A stretch of 64,000 bases of DNA from Roseovarius mucosus. GTDB taxonomy: Bacteria; Pseudomonadota; Alphaproteobacteria; Rhodobacterales; Rhodobacteraceae. The notes under the pieces are model-generated. The model was not told where the DNA came from. It saw nothing but the letters and a program-made list of their open reading frames with translations, and did not search any database. The position numbers were made by a program, and so were the translations under genes. The stretch is from NCBI RefSeq assembly GCF_002080415.1, contig NZ_CP020475.1, positions 1-64,000 on the forward strand, read 5' to 3'. This document shows, one piece after another, positions 34,105 to 42,710 of this stretch (the stretch's first letter is position 1; every line of letters starts with the position of its first letter).

Positions 34105-36085
34105 GATCGGACAATTCGCCCTTACCCTCGCGCTTGCCGTCGCGATTGTTCAAAGCATCTTGCCAATTGTCGGAGCAAGCACGGGACGCGTGCTTTGGAT
34201 GGAAAGTGCAAAGACAACAGCGGTGCTTCAGGTGACGTTAGTTGCAATTGCGTTTGGCGCGCTCATGCGCTCCTTTGTTGTCAGTGATTTCACGGTTCGA
34301 AACGTGGTTGAAAATTCCCACTCTCTGAAGCCGATGATCTTCAAGGTTGCCGGCACTTGGGGCAGCCACGAAGGGTCTCTAGTTCTCTGGACCTTTATTC
34401 TCGTACTTTTCGGGGCTGGGGTCGCGCTGCTGGGCAGAAACATTCCGGTTGGTCTCAAAGCGCGAACTCTATCCGTTCAAGCCTGGATCAGCGTCGGTTT
34501 CCTGAGCTTCATGCTCTTTACATCCAATCCGTTCGAGCGGGTGTTTCCGCCGCCTCTGGATGGCACAGACCTTAATCCTCTGCTGCAGGACATCGGGTTG
34601 GCGATGCATCCCCCGCTCTTGTATTTTGGGTATGTCGGCTTCTCGATCGTCTTCTCCTTCGCGGTCGCGGCTCTGATAGAGGGTCGGGTGGATCCCGCAT
34701 GGGCGCGTTGGGTGCGGCCTTGGACTCTGACGGCCTGGATCAGCCTCACTGCGGGGATCGCACTCGGCTCTTGGTGGGCCTATTACGAACTTGGCTGGGG
34801 CGGCTGGTGGTTTTGGGACCCGGTGGAAAACGCATCCTTCATGCCATGGCTGCTGGGTACGGCACTCCTGCACTCCGCTATCGTCACGGAAAAGCGGGAC
34901 ACGTTCAAAAGCTGGACCATTCTTTTGGCCATCCTGACCTTTTCACTGTCACTTCTGGGGACATTTATCGTCCGATCCGGCATTTTGACATCCGTTCACG
35001 CGTTCGCGGTCGACCCGGCGCGCGGCGTGTACATTCTCGGCCTTCTTGGCGTAACCATTGTCGGCTCACTGACACTTTACGCATGGCGCGCGCCTCAGCT
35101 TGGATCGGGTGGCGTATTTCGGCCGATTAGCCGCGAGGCGGGGCTTTTGCTCAACAACCTTCTGCTCGCGACCGCAACGGCGACCGTCCTTTTTGGAACA
35201 CTCTATCCGTTGTTTGTGGAAGCGGTGACTGATGAAAAGATCTCTGTAGGACCACCGTATTTCAACGCGACGTTTATCCCTTTCATGCTGCCGCTAGTCA
35301 TCATCATGGGAATTGGCCCATTCCTGTCTTGGAAACGGGCCGATCTTCCCGGTATCTGGCAGCGGCTGCGTTTGGTTTTTGGTATCGCGATTGGTGTTGC
35401 GGGGATCGTTTGGTACCTTCAGACAGACGGGCCCCTGCTTGCAGTGGTCTCAATAGGGATTGCAGCCTGGGTTTTTGTTGCAACGTTGCGCGAATGGGCG
35501 TTGCGCATCAAGCTCTTTGATTTACCCCTTTCACAGTCGCTGCGTCGCGCGCGGAACTTGCCGCGCGCTGCGCACGGTATGACGCTCGCGCATCTTGGCG
35601 TTGCAATGCTTGTGCTTGGGTTTGTAGGTTCCACAGCCTGGAAGGAAGAACGTGTTCTTTTCGCAGAACCGGGGACGACCGTGGAAATCGCCGGTTTTGA
35701 GGTAATATTCGACGGTGTCGAACGGTTGCGTGGTCCAAACTACATCGCACAACAAGGCCAGCTTCGCGTCTTGAAAGATGGACGGGAGATTACGCTTCTT
35801 CGTCCGGAGCGCAGAAACTATCCAGTTGCGGGGACGTCCACAACCGAATCTGCAATCCGATCAACGCTCAGAGGTGATCTCTACGTCACCATCAGTGAGC
35901 CTGCGACCGAAAAGGCGTCGGGCCAGTGGAATTTGCGCATTCTCTACGAACCACTGGTTAATTGGATATGGATCGGAGCGACGATGCTGGTGCTTGGCGG
36001 GTCCCTTTCGCTATCGGACCGCAGATTGCGGGTGGGTGCGCCGTCGCCAAAAAGCCGGTCGTCAGCGCTTCAACCGGCGGAATGA
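34094..36085 (+). CDS. ccmF: Cytochrome c haem lyase subunit CcmF
   Basis: 663 aa from ATG 34094 with AGGAGG eight bases upstream. A polytopic inner-membrane protein that ligates haem to apocytochrome c with CcmH and CcmI. The haem-handling WWD domain is present (WGGWWFWDPVENASFMPWLL, about residues 235-254), as is WGSHEGSLVLWTFIL (about 95-109). The length matches the family. First gene of ccmF-ccmG-ccmH-ccmI behind MerR promoter D. The haem-delivery genes ccmABCDE are not in the window. Confidence 0.95.
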   Translation: MTPEIGQFALTLALAVAIVQSILPIVGASTGRVLWMESAKTTAVLQVTLVAIAFGALMRSFVVSDFTVRNVVENSHSLKPMIFKVAGTWGSHEGSLVLWTFILVLFGAGVALLGRNIPVGLKARTLSVQAWISVGFLSFMLFTSNPFERVFPPPLDGTDLNPLLQDIGLAMHPPLLYFGYVGFSIVFSFAVAALIEGRVDPAWARWVRPWTLTAWISLTAGIALGSWWAYYELGWGGWWFWDPVENASFMPWLLGTALLHSAIVTEKRDTFKSWTILLAILTFSLSLLGTFIVRSGILTSVHAFAVDPARGVYILGLLGVTIVGSLTLYAWRAPQLGSGGVFRPISREAGLLLNNLLLATATATVLFGTLYPLFVEAVTDEKISVGPPYFNATFIPFMLPLVIIMGIGPFLSWKRADLPGIWQRLRLVFGIAIGVAGIVWYLQTDGPLLAVVSIGIAAWVFVATLREWALRIKLFDLPLSQSLRRARNLPRAAHGMTLAHLGVAMLVLGFVGSTAWKEERVLFAEPGTTVEIAGFEVIFDGVERLRGPNYIAQQGQLRVLKDGREITLLRPERRNYPVAGTSTTESAIRSTLRGDLYVTISEPATEKASGQWNLRILYEPLVNWIWIGATMLVLGGSLSLSDRRLRVGAPSPKSRSSALQPAE

Positions 36086-36086
36086 T

Positions 36087-36641
36087 ATGATGAAGAAAAT
36101 CCTTCTCGCGATGCCAGCGCTGGTCGCAGTGGTCTTGGGTGGATTTTTGTTCTGGGGGCTCAACCCAGACCGAGATCCTAACGCAATTCCTTCCGCTTTG
36201 GTCTCCGAACCAGTTCCGGATTTTGAGCTTCCACCGGTAGAGAGCACGCAGACCCCCGGACTGTCGGCCGCAGCCCTTCGTAGCATTGGCGAGCCGGTTT
36301 TGGTCAATGTATTCGCTTCATGGTGCGTGCCCTGTCGTGCTGAGCATGCGGTGCTAACCAGGCTTGTTGAACAGGACGGTGTTCGGCTGATGGGGATTAA
36401 CTACATGGACAAACCAGCAGATGCCGCAAACTGGCTGGAGGAGCTTGGCAACCCCTATGAGAGGATCGGATCAGACAGCGAGGGCCGGGTCGGTATCGAA
36501 TGGGGTATTTCGGGGGTGCCTGAGACGTTTGTGATCGATGCGAACGGTATCGTAGTCTATCGCTACGTTGGTCCCATTGTGACGCCAGAGGCACAGGATG
36601 AAATTCGTGCTGCGTTGGCCGCAGCAGGTGGTCAATCATGA
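36087..36641 (+). CDS. ccmG: Thiol:disulfide interchange protein CcmG/DsbE
   Basis: 184 aa, one N-terminal anchor helix and a periplasmic thioredoxin domain. Active site Cys80 and Cys83 (FASWCVPCRAEH); the GVPETFVID segment gives the cis-Pro and acidic groove residue of the CcmG subgroup. It keeps apocytochrome CxxCH motifs reduced for haem attachment. Tandem ATGs at 36087 and 36090 lie one base after the ccmF stop. Its own reductant is CcdA or DsbD, both of which have genes in this same regulon (41883 and 38371). Confidence 0.94.
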   Translation: MMKKILLAMPALVAVVLGGFLFWGLNPDRDPNAIPSALVSEPVPDFELPPVESTQTPGLSAAALRSIGEPVLVNVFASWCVPCRAEHAVLTRLVEQDGVRLMGINYMDKPADAANWLEELGNPYERIGSDSEGRVGIEWGISGVPETFVIDANGIVVYRYVGPIVTPEAQDEIRAALAAAGGQS

Positions 36642-37123
36642 AGAGTTGGCTCTATTCACTGGTGCTGATGCTTTCCGCAACAACCGCGGCATGGGCTGTG
36701 GAGCCAGATGAGTTGCTGGATGATCCGGTGCTTGAGTCGCGCGCCCGGGAGCTCTCAAAGCAGCTACGCTGCGTTGTCTGCCAGAATCAGGATATCGATA
36801 GCTCAAATGCGGGTGTTGCCCGAACGATGCGCACCTTGCTGCGCGAACGTCTGATTGCAGGTGAAACAAATGACGAGATCATTGCGTTTTTCGTAGATCG
36901 ATATGGTGACTTCGTCCTGTTCAGGCCGCGACTGAAACCCGCCACGTATCTGTTGTGGTTCGGACCAGCGGTTCTTTTTGCCGTTGGGATTGGCGTTGTC
37001 TTTGTCACAATCAGGTACCGAAGCAGGGCCGTTCTTGATGGCACTGCTGATCCACTGAGCCCCGATGAAGAGCGTGAGTTCGAAGCCATTTTTCATGAAA
37101 ATGAAGGACGGAGAGACCCATGA
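36638..37123 (+). CDS. ccmH: Cytochrome c maturation protein CcmH
   Basis: 161 aa with signal peptide (about residues 1-20) and a C-terminal membrane helix (about 103-125). The redox motif LRCVVCQNQDIDSSNA gives Cys45 and Cys48, the invariant LRCxxCQ of CcmH. It presents reduced apocytochrome to CcmF. Overlaps ccmG by four bases and ccmI by four bases. Confidence 0.95.
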   Translation: MKSWLYSLVLMLSATTAAWAVEPDELLDDPVLESRARELSKQLRCVVCQNQDIDSSNAGVARTMRTLLRERLIAGETNDEIIAFFVDRYGDFVLFRPRLKPATYLLWFGPAVLFAVGIGVVFVTIRYRSRAVLDGTADPLSPDEEREFEAIFHENEGRRDP

Positions 37124-38271
37124 TTTGGTTGGTGTTAGGCGCGATGGCATCCATCACTGTCCTTCTGTTCTTGTCCGGTCTCTATCGAACGGGTGAAGTC
37201 CTGAACAGAAAGGATGGAGCGTTGGTTATCCTCAAGGATCAGCTTTCCGAAATTGATACTGATCAAGAGCGGAATCTGATATCCGTTACCGAGGCCGACG
37301 CGGCCAGGGTTGAAATCAAACGCCGCATTCTGGCTGCCGGTCGGCTTGCGACACGTGAATCGTCGCGCGCAAGTGGGCGAAGCACCATCTTCGCGTCCGC
37401 CATTGCCACGCCATTGGTAGCCTTCGCTCTGTATTCTCAAATCGGCTCGCCACAGATCGAAAGCCAGCCTCTGGCGTCTCGCGCATCTGAAACCCAGGAA
37501 GCCGCAAACCTCTCAGAGTTGACCCAGAGACTAAAAACCCGGCTTGAAGCAGACGAGTCTGGTGGACCAAGTGATGGTTGGGTTCTGCTCGGTCAGACCT
37601 ATATGCGTATGGCTCGTTACGATGATGCCGCCGATGCATTCGAACGCGTCACTGTCCGCGACAATGCAGATATCTCAACCCTATTGCTATATGCCGAGGC
37701 CTTGATCGCAGCCGAGAACGGGATCGTGACGCCGCAAGCGGAAAGCGTGATCGAACGCGCATCGGAGATGGCCCCCGATGATCCAGGCCCAATTTTCTAT
37801 AGAGCCCGGATCCTCGAACAGGACGGGGTTCCAGATGAAGCGAGGACGCTTTTGATCGAGCGCCTCAAGAGAGCGGATCGCGCCTATCCGTGGATGGAAC
37901 TTTTCCTGTCTGTCGCCAACCGATTGGGGGAACAGGTTGGAGAGAGCCCTGTCACCCTAGCTGATTTCTTTCCGGACTCTCGGGACGCGCGTAGCCCCGG
38001 TGCGGCCGATATCGAGGCCGCTCAGGACATGTCGGTCGAGGAACGCAGCGCTTTCGTCCGCTCCATGGTTGACCGCTTGGCGGCGCGATTGTTGGATGAC
38101 CAAGACAATCTTGAAGGATGGCTTCGGCTTGCGGAGGCGTACAGTGTATTGGGTGACTTTGATGCTGCCCAGAACGCCGCCGACAATGCGCGCACCTTGG
38201 CCGAAAGCCTTCCGGAAACCGACCCTATGCGTGCCGCCGCCACGGCCCGATTGGATCGGATCAACAAATAA
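37120..38271 (+). CDS. ccmI: Cytochrome c maturation protein CcmI (CycH)
   Basis: 383 aa. Two membrane segments (about residues 3-20 and 90-107) enclose a cytoplasmic loop with heptad-like character, and the long periplasmic part carries TPR-like repeats (WVLLGQTYMRMARYDDAADA, GWLRLAEAYSVLGDFDAAQN) that bind apocytochrome C-termini. Last gene of the ccm operon. The membrane topology and length agree with CcmI of Rhodobacter-type bacteria. Confidence 0.92.
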   Translation: MIWLVLGAMASITVLLFLSGLYRTGEVLNRKDGALVILKDQLSEIDTDQERNLISVTEADAARVEIKRRILAAGRLATRESSRASGRSTIFASAIATPLVAFALYSQIGSPQIESQPLASRASETQEAANLSELTQRLKTRLEADESGGPSDGWVLLGQTYMRMARYDDAADAFERVTVRDNADISTLLLYAEALIAAENGIVTPQAESVIERASEMAPDDPGPIFYRARILEQDGVPDEARTLLIERLKRADRAYPWMELFLSVANRLGEQVGESPVTLADFFPDSRDARSPGAADIEAAQDMSVEERSAFVRSMVDRLAARLLDDQDNLEGWLRLAEAYSVLGDFDAAQNAADNARTLAESLPETDPMRAAATARLDRINK

Positions 38272-38313
38272 ATTGGGGCCGCGTGGTCTCAGATACATAA
38301 CAGCTTTCCTTTC

Positions 38314-38338
38314 ACCTGAAACTAAACCACTGTAGGTT
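38314..38338 (-). promoter_or_regulatory. Degenerate MerR-type site E
   Basis: On the minus strand CAGAAC is followed by CTACAGTGG and TTTAGTT: one dyad half (CCTACAG) is intact and the other decayed. There is no -10 at 19 bases (GGTGAA). It lies between the convergent ends of ccmI and the DsbD/ScsB gene, where no promoter is needed, so it looks like a relic. Confidence 0.35.
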
Positions 38339-38370
38339 CTGCCTCCCTTGAGCAATGCAACGGCACTATG

Positions 38371-40473
38371 TCATCGTTTTCGGACAGCGCTGAGATTGGC
38401 AGCCGACAGTGCTTCGAGAACGGCATCCGCAGATAGTAGTTCAGATAAAATGATACCTTCAGGAGCATCTGGACCGTAGACGATGTTGAGCGGAATTGCG
38501 TATCTGCCGTGCGCCTCGAGATAGGATTGGATTTTCGCGTCCGGTCGCGTCCAATCCGCGCGCATCGCAATCACGCCTTCCTCGCCAAGTGCTCCCAAAA
38601 CTGGTTCACGATCCAGGACCAGGGTTTTGTTTGCTTTACAAGTGATGCACCAATCCGCAGTAACGTCCACGAAGACAGTTTTGCCCTGCGACACTTCACG
38701 CGCGATCCGGGACCGGTCGAACTCGACCCAGTAAGAAGTGATCGAGGCTGTTACATCATCGGAGCTTTTTGGCAGCAGTGCAGGGGCCGCCAACGTCATG
38801 CCCAAAACCGCAGTCATTCCCCACAGCAAACCGTTACGAGGCTGAACCTGATAGGCTCTCGCCGCCAGTACGATGAGCCCAAGACCCAGCAGCACCAGGC
38901 CTGTGAGAGTTGGCGACGTCACACCAATCAAGACCCAGCATAGCCATGCAACGGTTCCGGCAAGCAGCAATCCGAGAACGATCTTCACGCTTATCATCCA
39001 GGGTCCCGGTTTGGGCAGTCGAGACAGGAAACCAGGCCAAGCGGCAACCAGAATATATGGCAGTGCAAGCCCAATCCCCATCGCTGTGAAAACCGCAAGT
39101 ATATCGCCTGTCGTGCCAGAAAGGGCGAAGGCAATGGCTGTCCCCAGCAACGGGGCTGAACAAGGCGTTGCAAGTATCGCAGCCAGAGCGCCGGTGGAGA
39201 AGTCTTCGGCATACCCCCGCCCAAAGCGGCCAGATAGCCTAACCATCCAGCTGCTGGGCAAAGAAATTTCAAAAACTCCAAACAAATTTGCCGCAAAGAG
39301 TCCGACAACGAGAATGAGTGCAATTAGGAAATATGCATTCTGAAACTGCACACCCCATCCAACGGCATATCCGAGCGTCTGCAGCGCTATGACCGCCAAG
39401 GCCAGCACCCACATAAAAGCAACAGTTCCCACAGCCGTAGCGAGAAATCCCGCGCGCAATTGTGAAAGGGAGCGATTCTTCATTCGGAGCGCCGACCCGA
39501 ACTTAATCGATAGAACTGGCAAGACGCATGGCATTGCGTTCAGTATCAACCCTCCCAGGAAGGACAGCAAGAGAATCGGGAAAAACTGACCCCTATCTTG
39601 GCTGGTCTCGGATGCGTAAGGTGGCGCAGGTACAACGTCGGTAGTGTTCACATCATCGAATGTAACCGCGACACCCTCGTCTACGACCGTAATTCGAAGG
39701 GAGGTTTGTTCCTCGCTTAACGCGAGAATCGGGATACTTGCCCAGAGACCGGTGCGATCACTTGTAAGGCGGATGTCGGGTGCGCCGAATGCAGAGCCTG
39801 CACCAAACTCTGGAAAAAGATCGGGATTGTTCCAGCCAGAAGGCCGCGTCATTTGAACAACCAATGCCTGATCCTGCTTCAGCGATGCGCCCGAGACCGC
39901 TATTGCACTTTCTGGCCCTGCAACAGGTACGCGAGCGGCCCATGTCGCGATATCGGTCGCGGCTTTCGCATCGACGCCCGTTCCCAATGGCACAGGGAGT
40001 GTCAATTCAAACCTTTCCGGAATGCACACATTGGAGCAGATCAGCAGATCGACGAGTCCCTTCAGCTCGGCCGCTCTATCAGAGTTCGCAAGCCGCAACT
40101 GCAATGGAAATATTACTTGTTTGGCATAGCCGAAATTTTCAATTCCGAAGGCGCGGAAACGCGTGGGTGCGGGCCAAAGCATGTCGACGGATTCAAGGTT
40201 TGTGGACCCCTCCCAATCGATCTCTGGCGGCAGGCCAACCTCGCCTGGCGACCGCCAGTACGCTTTCCATCCTTCCTCCAGTTCAATCTTCAAACCCGCC
40301 GAAAGGAACTGCGATCCTGGGGCGATTCCTGCTTCCGCGACGATCAAACGTGCCGTCAGAACTTCGGAACGATACGCATTGGATTCCAAGGCGCGAACAG
40401 GGCTTGCCACAAAAACAAGAAAGAGTGCGAGACTGATAAGCAATCCCTGATACCCTGCCAAGGTTGTACGCAT
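38371..40473 (-). CDS. scsB: Thiol:disulfide reductase, DsbD/ScsB type
   Basis: 700 aa. Signal peptide, then an N-terminal periplasmic domain with KAYWRSPGEVGLPPEIDWEG (about 70-89) and a Cys146/Cys150 pair (ICSNVCIP), the layout of ScsB from copper-tolerance loci. The central eight-helix domain has the two redox cysteines in NAMPCVLPVLS and LATPCSAPLLG. The C-terminal thioredoxin domain has C609ITC612 (TADWCITCKANK). It carries electrons from cytoplasmic thioredoxin to the periplasm. The nearest promoter is duplicated MerR promoter F about 430 bases upstream; the gap holds a sco fragment. Confidence 0.88.
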   Translation of the reverse strand: MRTTLAGYQGLLISLALFLVFVASPVRALESNAYRSEVLTARLIVAEAGIAPGSQFLSAGLKIELEEGWKAYWRSPGEVGLPPEIDWEGSTNLESVDMLWPAPTRFRAFGIENFGYAKQVIFPLQLRLANSDRAAELKGLVDLLICSNVCIPERFELTLPVPLGTGVDAKAATDIATWAARVPVAGPESAIAVSGASLKQDQALVVQMTRPSGWNNPDLFPEFGAGSAFGAPDIRLTSDRTGLWASIPILALSEEQTSLRITVVDEGVAVTFDDVNTTDVVPAPPYASETSQDRGQFFPILLLSFLGGLILNAMPCVLPVLSIKFGSALRMKNRSLSQLRAGFLATAVGTVAFMWVLALAVIALQTLGYAVGWGVQFQNAYFLIALILVVGLFAANLFGVFEISLPSSWMVRLSGRFGRGYAEDFSTGALAAILATPCSAPLLGTAIAFALSGTTGDILAVFTAMGIGLALPYILVAAWPGFLSRLPKPGPWMISVKIVLGLLLAGTVAWLCWVLIGVTSPTLTGLVLLGLGLIVLAARAYQVQPRNGLLWGMTAVLGMTLAAPALLPKSSDDVTASITSYWVEFDRSRIAREVSQGKTVFVDVTADWCITCKANKTLVLDREPVLGALGEEGVIAMRADWTRPDAKIQSYLEAHGRYAIPLNIVYGPDAPEGIILSELLSADAVLEALSAANLSAVRKR

Positions 40474-40736
40474 ATTCTGACCTCTTTTTCTTCGCGCTCA
40501 GTCTCGGGAAGTTACAGCAACGTGCTAGTCCCGAACGCCTTTGTGACGGCGTCGACCCCTCAAACAGTGGGCAGAGCCAAGACTCCGACCAACTAGGCGA
40601 CAGCGATGCTCGTCTGGGCTTCCTACAAAACAGTCGTTTTTCCGCGTCGAACGCAAGCTGGACCCGCTCTCCATGGTGTCGCGCTCTCAGGCTAGCGCCG
40701 TTTCAAGGTTAGTCCTTTTTTGTCTGTTCACGATAC
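40474..40736. other. Leader region upstream of the DsbD/ScsB gene
   Basis: About 260 bases between the scsB start and the sco fragment, part of the transcript from promoter F if that is the promoter. I see no coding frame or terminator. It probably contains scar sequence from the duplication. Confidence 0.4.
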
Positions 40737-40868
40737 TTACGATAGTGCGCCCGTCGAGACCCGATGCTGGGCGACAAAATAGTCGCACCACAACAACGAC
40801 CAGATGAAAACGAGCGCCGCCACACCCGCCAAAACCCGTAGTACTTTCTGAAGACCTGATAGCCGCAC
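40737..40868 (-). pseudogene. Truncated sco fragment
   Basis: A GTG start at 40868 opens 43 codons: VRLSGLQKVLRVLAGVAALV then FIWSLLWCDY, after which the sequence diverges and stops at TAA 40737. The first 30 residues match the SCO protein at 33511 almost residue by residue (MKLSGLQKVLWVLAGVAALV, FIWLLLWADY). Only the membrane anchor remains, without the copper motif. It is a by-product of the promoter duplication, although a short membrane peptide could still be made. Confidence 0.88.
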
Positions 40869-40936
40869 GCCGCTCCGCCCGAATTTGATTCTATATTTTA
40901 GGCGCGTTTACACCCTCTAGCTACTGTAGGTTCAAG
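40785..40936. repeat. Promoter plus 5' sco segment, copy 2
   Basis: Copy of 33428-33579 in the same orientation. The core promoter, dyad and leader are essentially identical (TAAGCGCG in copy 1 against TAGGCGCG here), while the coding part has more substitutions, as expected after loss of function. Confidence 0.9.
40905..40935 (-). promoter_or_regulatory. MerR-type promoter F (duplicate of C, faces scsB)
   Basis: Minus strand: -35 TTGAAC (40935-40930), 19-base spacer, -10 TAAACG (40910-40905), dyad CCTCTAG-CTA-CTGTAGG at 40914-40930. It is identical to promoter C through these elements. It reads through the sco fragment toward the DsbD/ScsB gene. Confidence 0.85.
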
Positions 40937-41007
40937 ACCTATTCTGGATGAAAGAGCGATGTTCACTGACCTGTGAGATGCCGAGCGGAACTTGTGCAAA
41001 AAAACGC

Positions 41008-41038
41008 TTAAAGCTACACGGGCTGTAGATAGTTTGGA
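41008..41038 (+). promoter_or_regulatory. MerR-type site G upstream of merR
   Basis: TTAAAG (41008-41013), 19 bases, TTTGGA (41033-41038). The dyad is GCTACAC-GGG-CTGTAGA (41013-41029). The -35 and -10 are weaker than in the other copies and the -10 nearly touches the ribosome site, so it may mainly serve autoregulation. Confidence 0.6.
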
Positions 41039-41046
41039 GAGGTGAT

Positions 41047-41475
41047 ATGCTCACAATCGGCACTTTGGCAAAAAGGACCGGGACGAAGGTGCAGACGATC
41101 CGCTATTACGAGCAGATCGGACTCCTGCCCGAGCCCGGGCGATCGGCTGGCGGTCAGCGGCGCTATGGAGATAGTGAGCTTGACCGCTTGTCTTTCGTCC
41201 GGCATGCGCGGCAACTCGGGTTCTCGCTGGACGCAATCCGTGAGCTTCTTGATCTGAGCGATCATCCAGACAAGTCGTGCGCGGAGGCCGATGCCATCGC
41301 TCGCCGACAACTCAAGCAGGTTGAGCAACGTATGGCCCGACTTGAAGCCCTTCGGACAGAATTGCAGAGGATGGTGCACGAATGCAGCGGCGGGCACACG
41401 GCCGATTGCCGTGTGCTGGAGGTGTTGCGCGACCATTCCGAGTGCCTGACGGACCACGACGAGATCGGCGCCTGA
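41047..41475 (+). CDS. MerR-family metal-sensing activator (CadR/PbrR/ZntR type)
   Basis: 142 aa. N-terminal winged helix [20 protein letters not shown] (2-21) followed by the long dimerisation helix and a C-terminal metal loop. Cys78 (DKSCAEAD), Cys113 and Cys121 ([11 protein letters not shown]) match the three metal cysteines of CadR and PbrR and the ZntR spacing, not the two-Cys loop of CueR. It therefore most likely senses Pb, Cd or Zn. It is the only merR in the window and the natural activator of the family of 19-base-spacer promoters listed here. ynfA follows after one base. Confidence 0.93.
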   Translation: MLTIGTLAKRTGTKVQTIRYYEQIGLLPEPGRSAGGQRRYGDSELDRLSFVRHARQLGFSLDAIRELLDLSDHPDKSCAEADAIARRQLKQVEQRMARLEALRTELQRMVHECSGGHTADCRVLEVLRDHSECLTDHDEIGA

Positions 41476-41476
41476 G

Positions 41477-41803
41477 ATGACCGCAGTGCTCGTCTATCCG
41501 CTCGCGGCCTTGGCTGAGATCGCCGGATGCTTTGCCATCTGGGCATGGTGGCGTCTTGGCGCGTCCCCACTTTGGCTTGTCCCCGGTGTGGCGGCGCTGG
41601 TGGCGTTCGGCTGGCTTCTGGCTCAGGTCGACACTGTGGCTGCGGGACGCGCCTTTGCCGCCTATGGTGGGATCTATATTGCCGCGTCCATTCTCTGGAT
41701 GTGGCTCGCCGAAGGGCACCGGCCGGACAGGTGGGATCTGCTCGGCACCACTGTATGCTTGTTGGGTGCTGCCATCATCCTCGCGGCACCCCGCGGAGCG
41801 TAA
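41477..41803 (+). CDS. ynfA: YnfA/UPF0060 small membrane protein
   Basis: 108 aa, four helices. [19 protein letters not shown] (about 10-28) and [20 protein letters not shown] (about 58-77) are hallmarks of the UPF0060 (YnfA) family, which is related in topology to small multidrug resistance pumps. Its role in metal loci is unsettled; it is often found next to merR or metal genes. Cotranscribed with merR (one-base gap). Confidence 0.9.
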   Translation: MTAVLVYPLAALAEIAGCFAIWAWWRLGASPLWLVPGVAALVAFGWLLAQVDTVAAGRAFAAYGGIYIAASILWMWLAEGHRPDRWDLLGTTVCLLGAAIILAAPRGA

Positions 41804-41813
41804 TAAAACGGCA

Positions 41814-41844
41814 TTGCTCCTACAGTAGCTTTAGCTTTTACAAC
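41814..41844 (+). promoter_or_regulatory. MerR-type promoter H (drives ccdA)
   Basis: -35 TTGCTC (41814-41819), 19-base spacer, -10 TACAAC (41839-41844), dyad CCTACAG-TAG-CTTTAGC (41819-41835). It begins 11 bases after the ynfA stop and ends 38 bases before ccdA. Confidence 0.82.
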
Positions 41845-41882
41845 GGTGCGCGTTTCACAGGCTAAAGCAAGGCAGGAATTGA

Positions 41883-42617
41883 ATGTTCGAAATCTCAGGT
41901 GTTGGAATCGTCGCGGCTTTTCTGGGTGGCGCTATATCCTTTCTGTCGCCTTGCGTCTTGCCTCTTGCACCTGGCTACGTCTCTTACATCGCGGGACAGC
42001 CCGCCGCGAAATCCGGGGCGGCGCGCAGCATTGCCGAACGGGCGCGCAGCGTGGTCCTGAGTTTGTGGTTCGTGCTCGGGTTTTCGACAGTCTTCGTGGC
42101 GCTCGGGGCCGGGGCAAGTCTTTTGGGCGGGATGCTCTTGCGCTGGAAATACGAACTCGGGCTTGCGGGTGGCTTCTTGATCGTCTTGTTCGGACTTGTC
42201 ATGATGGGCGCGATCAAGATCCCCGCAATGATGCGTGACACGAGGCCCGACGTAAAAGTTGACGGCGGCAGCGCCGTTGGAGCCTACCTTTTGGGTCTTG
42301 CCTTTGCCTTTGGCTGGACGCCCTGCATAGGCCCTGTGCTTGGGTCGATCCTGGCAGTAAGCGCGACATCTGGAGCGGACGGGATGGCCTTGCTGGCAAT
42401 CTACTCCGCAGGGCTTGGACTGCCGTTTCTAATCATAGCGCTCTTCACCAACGAGATTGCAGGCAGGCTAAAGCGGATCGGTGCGGCTGGTCGATGGCTC
42501 TATCGTATATCGGGCGGACTGATGGTGCTGATGGGTATCGGCGTGATGACAGGTCAGATCAGCCGCCTTGCCTTCTGGCTGCTCGAAACCTTCCCGGCCC
42601 TTGGCACTATCGGATAG
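41883..42617 (+). CDS. ccdA: Cytochrome c biogenesis protein CcdA
   Basis: 244 aa, six helices, the minimal membrane thiol transporter. The two redox cysteines are in FLSPCVLPLAPGYVSY (Cys24) and FGWTPCIGPVLGSIL (Cys148). It passes electrons from cytoplasmic thioredoxin to periplasmic partners such as CcmG, whose gene is in the same regulon. Having both CcdA and a DsbD/ScsB under the same promoter type means two reducing inputs to the periplasm are induced together. Confidence 0.94.
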   Translation: MFEISGVGIVAAFLGGAISFLSPCVLPLAPGYVSYIAGQPAAKSGAARSIAERARSVVLSLWFVLGFSTVFVALGAGASLLGGMLLRWKYELGLAGGFLIVLFGLVMMGAIKIPAMMRDTRPDVKVDGGSAVGAYLLGLAFAFGWTPCIGPVLGSILAVSATSGADGMALLAIYSAGLGLPFLIIALFTNEIAGRLKRIGAAGRWLYRISGGLMVLMGIGVMTGQISRLAFWLLETFPALGTIG

Positions 42618-42650
42618 AGCTGTGATCGAAAGTAACATTTGAGAAAAGGC

Positions 42651-42681
42651 TTGTCTCTCTAGTCACTGTAGAGATTAAGAC
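42651..42681 (+). promoter_or_regulatory. MerR-type promoter I (drives transglutaminase and CDF exporter)
   Basis: -35 TTGTCT (42651-42656), 19-base spacer, -10 TAAGAC (42676-42681), dyad TCTCTAG-TCA-CTGTAGA (42656-42672), fully symmetric across the seven-base arms. Expected transcript start is near 42688, upstream of the GTG at 42711. Confidence 0.85.
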
Positions 42682-42710
42682 TCCTCGTGAACGATTCGAG
42701 GAGAGACCCT

